From the NCBI GenBank assembly GCA_041984235.1, contig JBHIYN010000002.1:186001-250000 (forward strand): 64,000 nt of DNA, written 5' to 3'. The notes under the pieces are model-generated. The model had not been told where the DNA came from. It did not search any database and worked only from the letters and a program-made list of their open reading frames with translations. Positions 61,286 through 64,000 of the stretch are shown one piece after another (position 1 is the stretch's first letter; every line of letters starts with the position of its first letter). A program made the position numbers and the translations under genes. Origin of the DNA: JBHIYN01 sp041984235. GTDB taxonomy: Bacteria; Pseudomonadota; Gammaproteobacteria; Ga0077536.

Positions 61286-62350
61286 ATGGTGGCTCTCTTC
61301 CGTCGCGCAAATGCACCAATCCTCGGGGTCGATATCAGCTCGACGTCGGTGAAACTTCTCGAGCTGTCGCGCAGCGGCGGCAAGTACCGGGTCGAGAGCT
61401 ACGCGGTCGAGCCGCTGCCCCCGAATTCGGTGGTCGAGAAGAATATAACGGATGCCGAGCTCGTCGGCGAGGCAATCGGCCGCGCCGTCGCCAAGAGCGG
61501 CACCAAGACCAAGACCGCGGCCTGCGCGGTCGCCGGCTCGGCCGTCATCACCAAGATCATCACCATGCCGGCGGCGCTCTCCGAAGACGAGATGGAGAGC
61601 CAGATCCAGATCGAGGCCGACCAGTACATTCCCTACCCGCTCGAGGAGATCAGCATGGACTTCCAGGTCCTGCAGCCCTCCGAGTCCGAGCCGGACAAGG
61701 TCGACGTCATGCTGGCTGCCTCGCGCAGCGACAACGTCGACGTGCGCGTCGCCGCGCTAGGGGTCGGCGGCCTCACGCCCAAGGTGGTGGACGTCGAGGC
61801 CTTCGCGCTGGAGAACGCTTTCTCGCTGCTGGCCGAGGGCGACGAGTTGATCAGCGATTCGCACGTGGTCGCGATCATGGACGTCGGTGCCACGACCTCG
61901 ACGCTCAGCGTGCTCGAGGAGGCGAAGATCATCTATACCCGCGAGCAGTCCTTCGGCGGACGCCAGCTCACCGACGAGATCCAGCGGCGCTACGGCCTGT
62001 CCTACGAAGAGGCCGGCCTGGCCAAGCGCCAGGGCGGCCTGCCCGACAACTACGAGCCCGAGGTTCTGCAGCCGTTCATGGAATCGATGGCGCAGGAGGT
62101 GAACCGCGCCCTGCAGTTCTTCTACTCCTCGAGCCAGGTCGGCGCCGTCGACCACGTCATCATTGCCGGCGGCTGTGCATCCATCAAGGACATCGACGCC
62201 CTGATCCAGTCGAAGATCGACACCTCGGTGACGGTGGCCAACCCGTTCAAGACCATGTCCATATCGTCACGCGTCAAGGGCGACGCCCTCGCGAACGATG
62301 CACCGGCCCTCATGATTGCATGCGGGCTGGCGTTGAGGAGTTTCGACTGA
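61286..62350 (+). CDS. pilM: Type IV pilus assembly actin-like ATPase PilM
   Basis: A 354-residue actin/FtsA-fold protein: PILGVDISSTSVKLLEL at the N-terminus (phosphate 1), QIQIEADQYIPYPLEEI, IMDVGATTSTLSV (phosphate 2), and IIAGGCASIKDI (adenosine motif). Cytoplasmic; it binds the PilN tail and links the inner-membrane pilus assembly complex. First gene of pilMNOP; divergent from mrcA. Stop overlaps the pilN start (TGATG). Confidence 0.97.
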   Translation: MVALFRRANAPILGVDISSTSVKLLELSRSGGKYRVESYAVEPLPPNSVVEKNITDAELVGEAIGRAVAKSGTKTKTAACAVAGSAVITKIITMPAALSEDEMESQIQIEADQYIPYPLEEISMDFQVLQPSESEPDKVDVMLAASRSDNVDVRVAALGVGGLTPKVVDVEAFALENAFSLLAEGDELISDSHVVAIMDVGATTSTLSVLEEAKIIYTREQSFGGRQLTDEIQRRYGLSYEEAGLAKRQGGLPDNYEPEVLQPFMESMAQEVNRALQFFYSSSQVGAVDHVIIAGGCASIKDIDALIQSKIDTSVTVANPFKTMSISSRVKGDALANDAPALMIACGLALRSFD

Positions 62351-62919
62351 TGCCACGCATTAATCTACTTCCCTGGCGCGAAGAACTCCGCAAGCAGAAG
62401 CGTGCGGAATACCTCGCCATCCTCGGCGTGTGTGCCGCCGTCGCCGTGGCCATCTGGTTCGCCGTCCACCTCTACTTCGGCGAACTGATTGGCCAGCAGG
62501 AACGGCGTAATGCCTTCCTCAACCAGCAGATCAAGCTGCTCGACGCCAAGATCAAGGAGATCAAGGAGCTCGAGAAGGAGAAGGAAAGTCTGATCGCCCG
62601 CATGAAGGCGATCGAGACCCTGCAGACCAGCCGCCCGATCATCGTCCACCTGTTCGACGAGCTGGTCTCGACGCTGCCGGAAGGCGTGTACCTGACCGAG
62701 GTCACGCAGAAAGGACGCCAGGTGACGATCAAGGGCGTCGCACAATCCAACGCGCGTGTGTCGAACTACATGCGCAACGTCGAATCGTCGGAGTGGCTGG
62801 AGAATCCCAAGCTCACCATTATCGAGACCAAGAACCTGCAGGGTCGGCGCATCGCGGATTTCACGCTGCGCATGCGACAGGTCAAGCCCAAGACCGGCGA
62901 CGAAGAGGAAGAATTCTGA
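62350..62919 (+). CDS. pilN: Type IV pilus assembly protein PilN
   Basis: A 189-residue bitopic protein. The N-terminal RINLLPWREE is the conserved segment that docks into PilM; one helix follows (about 20-41), then a coiled coil rich in Lys/Glu (LLDAKIKEIKELEKEKES) and a ferredoxin-like periplasmic domain. The ATG at 62350 overlaps the pilM stop, and its stop overlaps pilO (TGATG). Confidence 0.95.
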   Translation: MPRINLLPWREELRKQKRAEYLAILGVCAAVAVAIWFAVHLYFGELIGQQERRNAFLNQQIKLLDAKIKEIKELEKEKESLIARMKAIETLQTSRPIIVHLFDELVSTLPEGVYLTEVTQKGRQVTIKGVAQSNARVSNYMRNVESSEWLENPKLTIIETKNLQGRRIADFTLRMRQVKPKTGDEEEEF

Positions 62920-63509
62920 TGAACCTCTCGGATCTCAACAATCTCAATGCCGAGAACATCGGCAGCTGGCCGCTGCCAGTCAAGATCGTCGGCGCCCTGC
63001 TGGTGTTCGCCGCGATAGGCTTCGCCGGCTGGCAGTACGACATCAAGGATCTGCAGGCCAATCTCGAGCAGGTGCGCAAGAAGGAGGACACCCTGCGTGG
63101 CACCTTCGAACGCAAGCAGAAGAAAGCGGCCAACCTGCCGGCGTTGAAACAGCAGCTCGAGGACATCAAGGAAACCTTCGGCGATCTCCTCAAGCGACTG
63201 CCGAACAAGACCGAGGTGGCCGAGCTGCTGGTCGATATCTCGCAGCAGGGCCTGGGCGCCGGACTCGAGTTCGAGCTGTTCAAGCCGGGCAACGAACGGC
63301 CGGCGGACTTCTACGTCGAGCTGCCGATCCAGATCCGCGTGGTCGGCGACTACCACGAGTTTGGCACTTTCATCAGCGGCATCTCCGACCTGCCGCGCAT
63401 CGTGACCAGCCACGACATCAAGATTTCGCCGCAGAACAACCGTCTGGTGCTGCAAACGACAGCCAAGACCTACCGATACATCGACGAAGACGAAGCTGAC
63501 GAGGGTTGA
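62919..63509 (+). CDS. pilO: Type IV pilus assembly protein PilO
   Basis: A 196-residue protein: one membrane helix near 20-38 (KIVGALLVFAAIGFAGWQY), a coiled coil (about 42-85) and a periplasmic domain with YVELPIQIRVVGDYHEFGTFISGISDLPRIVTSHD split across strands. It forms a heterodimer with PilN and recruits PilP. The ATG at 62919 overlaps the pilN stop; its TGA overlaps the pilP ATG. Confidence 0.95.
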   Translation: MNLSDLNNLNAENIGSWPLPVKIVGALLVFAAIGFAGWQYDIKDLQANLEQVRKKEDTLRGTFERKQKKAANLPALKQQLEDIKETFGDLLKRLPNKTEVAELLVDISQQGLGAGLEFELFKPGNERPADFYVELPIQIRVVGDYHEFGTFISGISDLPRIVTSHDIKISPQNNRLVLQTTAKTYRYIDEDEADEG

Positions 63510-64000
63510 TGATCATGACTTTCGCTGACCTCAAAAGACCGCTCTACGCTGCCGGCGTGCTGGCGCTGGCGATGGCGGGCAGCGGCTGTGTGTCGAAGGA
63601 CATGTCCGACCTCGAGAACTACGTCGGAGAGGTGCTCTCGCGCAAGGGCGGCCGCATCGAGCCGCTGCCACCGATCAAACCCTACGAGCGCTACCTCTAC
63701 CGCGCTGCAGAGGTCGGCCTGCGCGATCCGTTCCGCTCCTTCTTCGACGAGGAAGCGGAGGTCGAGCAGGTCGAGAAAATCACCGACTCCGACCAGCAGC
63801 AATACGCCAACGAGATTCTCACGCACAACCGCGAGGAGCTCGAGGGTTTCGAGCTCGACAGCCTGCGCATGGTCGGGGTACTCGAGAACACCGAGAACAT
63901 GTGGGGCATCGTGCGTGACCAGGCCGGTACGGTCCATCGCGTAACGGTCGGCAACTATGTCGGTCGCAACTACGGAAAGATCACGAACATCCAGGAAGAC
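63509..64000 (+). CDS. pilP: Type IV pilus lipoprotein PilP, cut at window end
   Basis: Open through the window edge for 164 codons. The lipoprotein signal ends in AGSGC with Cys27 as the lipidation site. VGEVLSRKGGRIEPLPPIKPYE is the PilP N-terminal segment that binds PilN/PilO, and DPFRSFF and the later beta-domain start (GFELDSLRMVGVL) follow. The ATG at 63509 overlaps the pilO stop (TGATG); a second ATG at 63515 is possible. Confidence 0.93.
   Translation, partial: MIMTFADLKRPLYAAGVLALAMAGSGCVSKDMSDLENYVGEVLSRKGGRIEPLPPIKPYERYLYRAAEVGLRDPFRSFFDEEAEVEQVEKITDSDQQQYANEILTHNREELEGFELDSLRMVGVLENTENMWGIVRDQAGTVHRVTVGNYVGRNYGKITNIQED

Overview
The window is a very GC-rich chromosomal stretch of a gammaproteobacterium. 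The lineage call rests on gene orders and orthologues typical of that class: mrcA (PBP1A) divergent from pilMNOP, priA-argS-ftsN-like SPOR gene in a row, yrfG, and trmB. No rRNA, phage, integrase, insertion-sequence transposase or CRISPR array was seen. Acyl-CoA dehydrogenases, acyl-CoA ligases, luciferase-like oxidoreductases, pyruvate carboxylase and a TonB receptor suggest an aerobic environmental heterotroph. The species cannot be named from the sequence.

Layout. 0-3.6 kb: start of a luciferase-like oxidoreductase (cut by the window edge), a di-haem cytochrome c, an Ogt-AlkA alkylation-repair fusion and a gamma-carbonic anhydrase. 3.6-16 kb: an unusual accessory locus. A plus-strand pair (TPR/SPINDLY glycosyltransferase plus B12-binding radical SAM enzyme) faces a minus-strand run of methyltransferase, PaaK-like ligase, Slam-like TPR/beta-barrel protein, FecR-TbpB-like barrel protein, second PaaK-like ligase and second TPR/SPINDLY glycosyltransferase. 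I read it as a candidate secretion (type XI/Slam) and protein-modification system. 16-34 kb: fatty-acid and small-molecule metabolism and transport (acyl-CoA dehydrogenases, acyl-CoA ligase, APC, MFS and SulP carriers, SDR, F420/FMN-type oxidoreductase, TonB receptor, M20 amidohydrolase). 34-40 kb: a peroxide-defence pair (dps and a peroxiredoxin-glutaredoxin hybrid) and an RND efflux pump with its adaptor. 40-47 kb: an MBL hydrolase, a candidate small RNA, pyruvate carboxylase, and a copper-RiPP-like trio (MNIO/DUF692 enzyme, DUF2063 partner, secreted precursor with a divergent two-cysteine core). 47-53 kb: Sel1-repeat protein, a cysteine-rich secreted miniprotein, yrfG, trmB, MBL protein, a receiver lacking its phospho-Asp, tRNA-Gly(CCC) and an HD protein. 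53-64 kb: housekeeping envelope and translation genes and the start of the type IV pilus operon, with pilP running off the end.

Two perfect long inverted repeats with the same GGGGACATGCCAC terminus (18.0 kb and 41.1 kb) each sit flush against stop codons of convergent genes. They look like members of one dispersed hairpin family. The most novel parts are the 3.6-16 kb secretion/modification locus and the 44.7-46.7 kb RiPP cluster. Functions of both are inferred from family membership and gene order, not proved.
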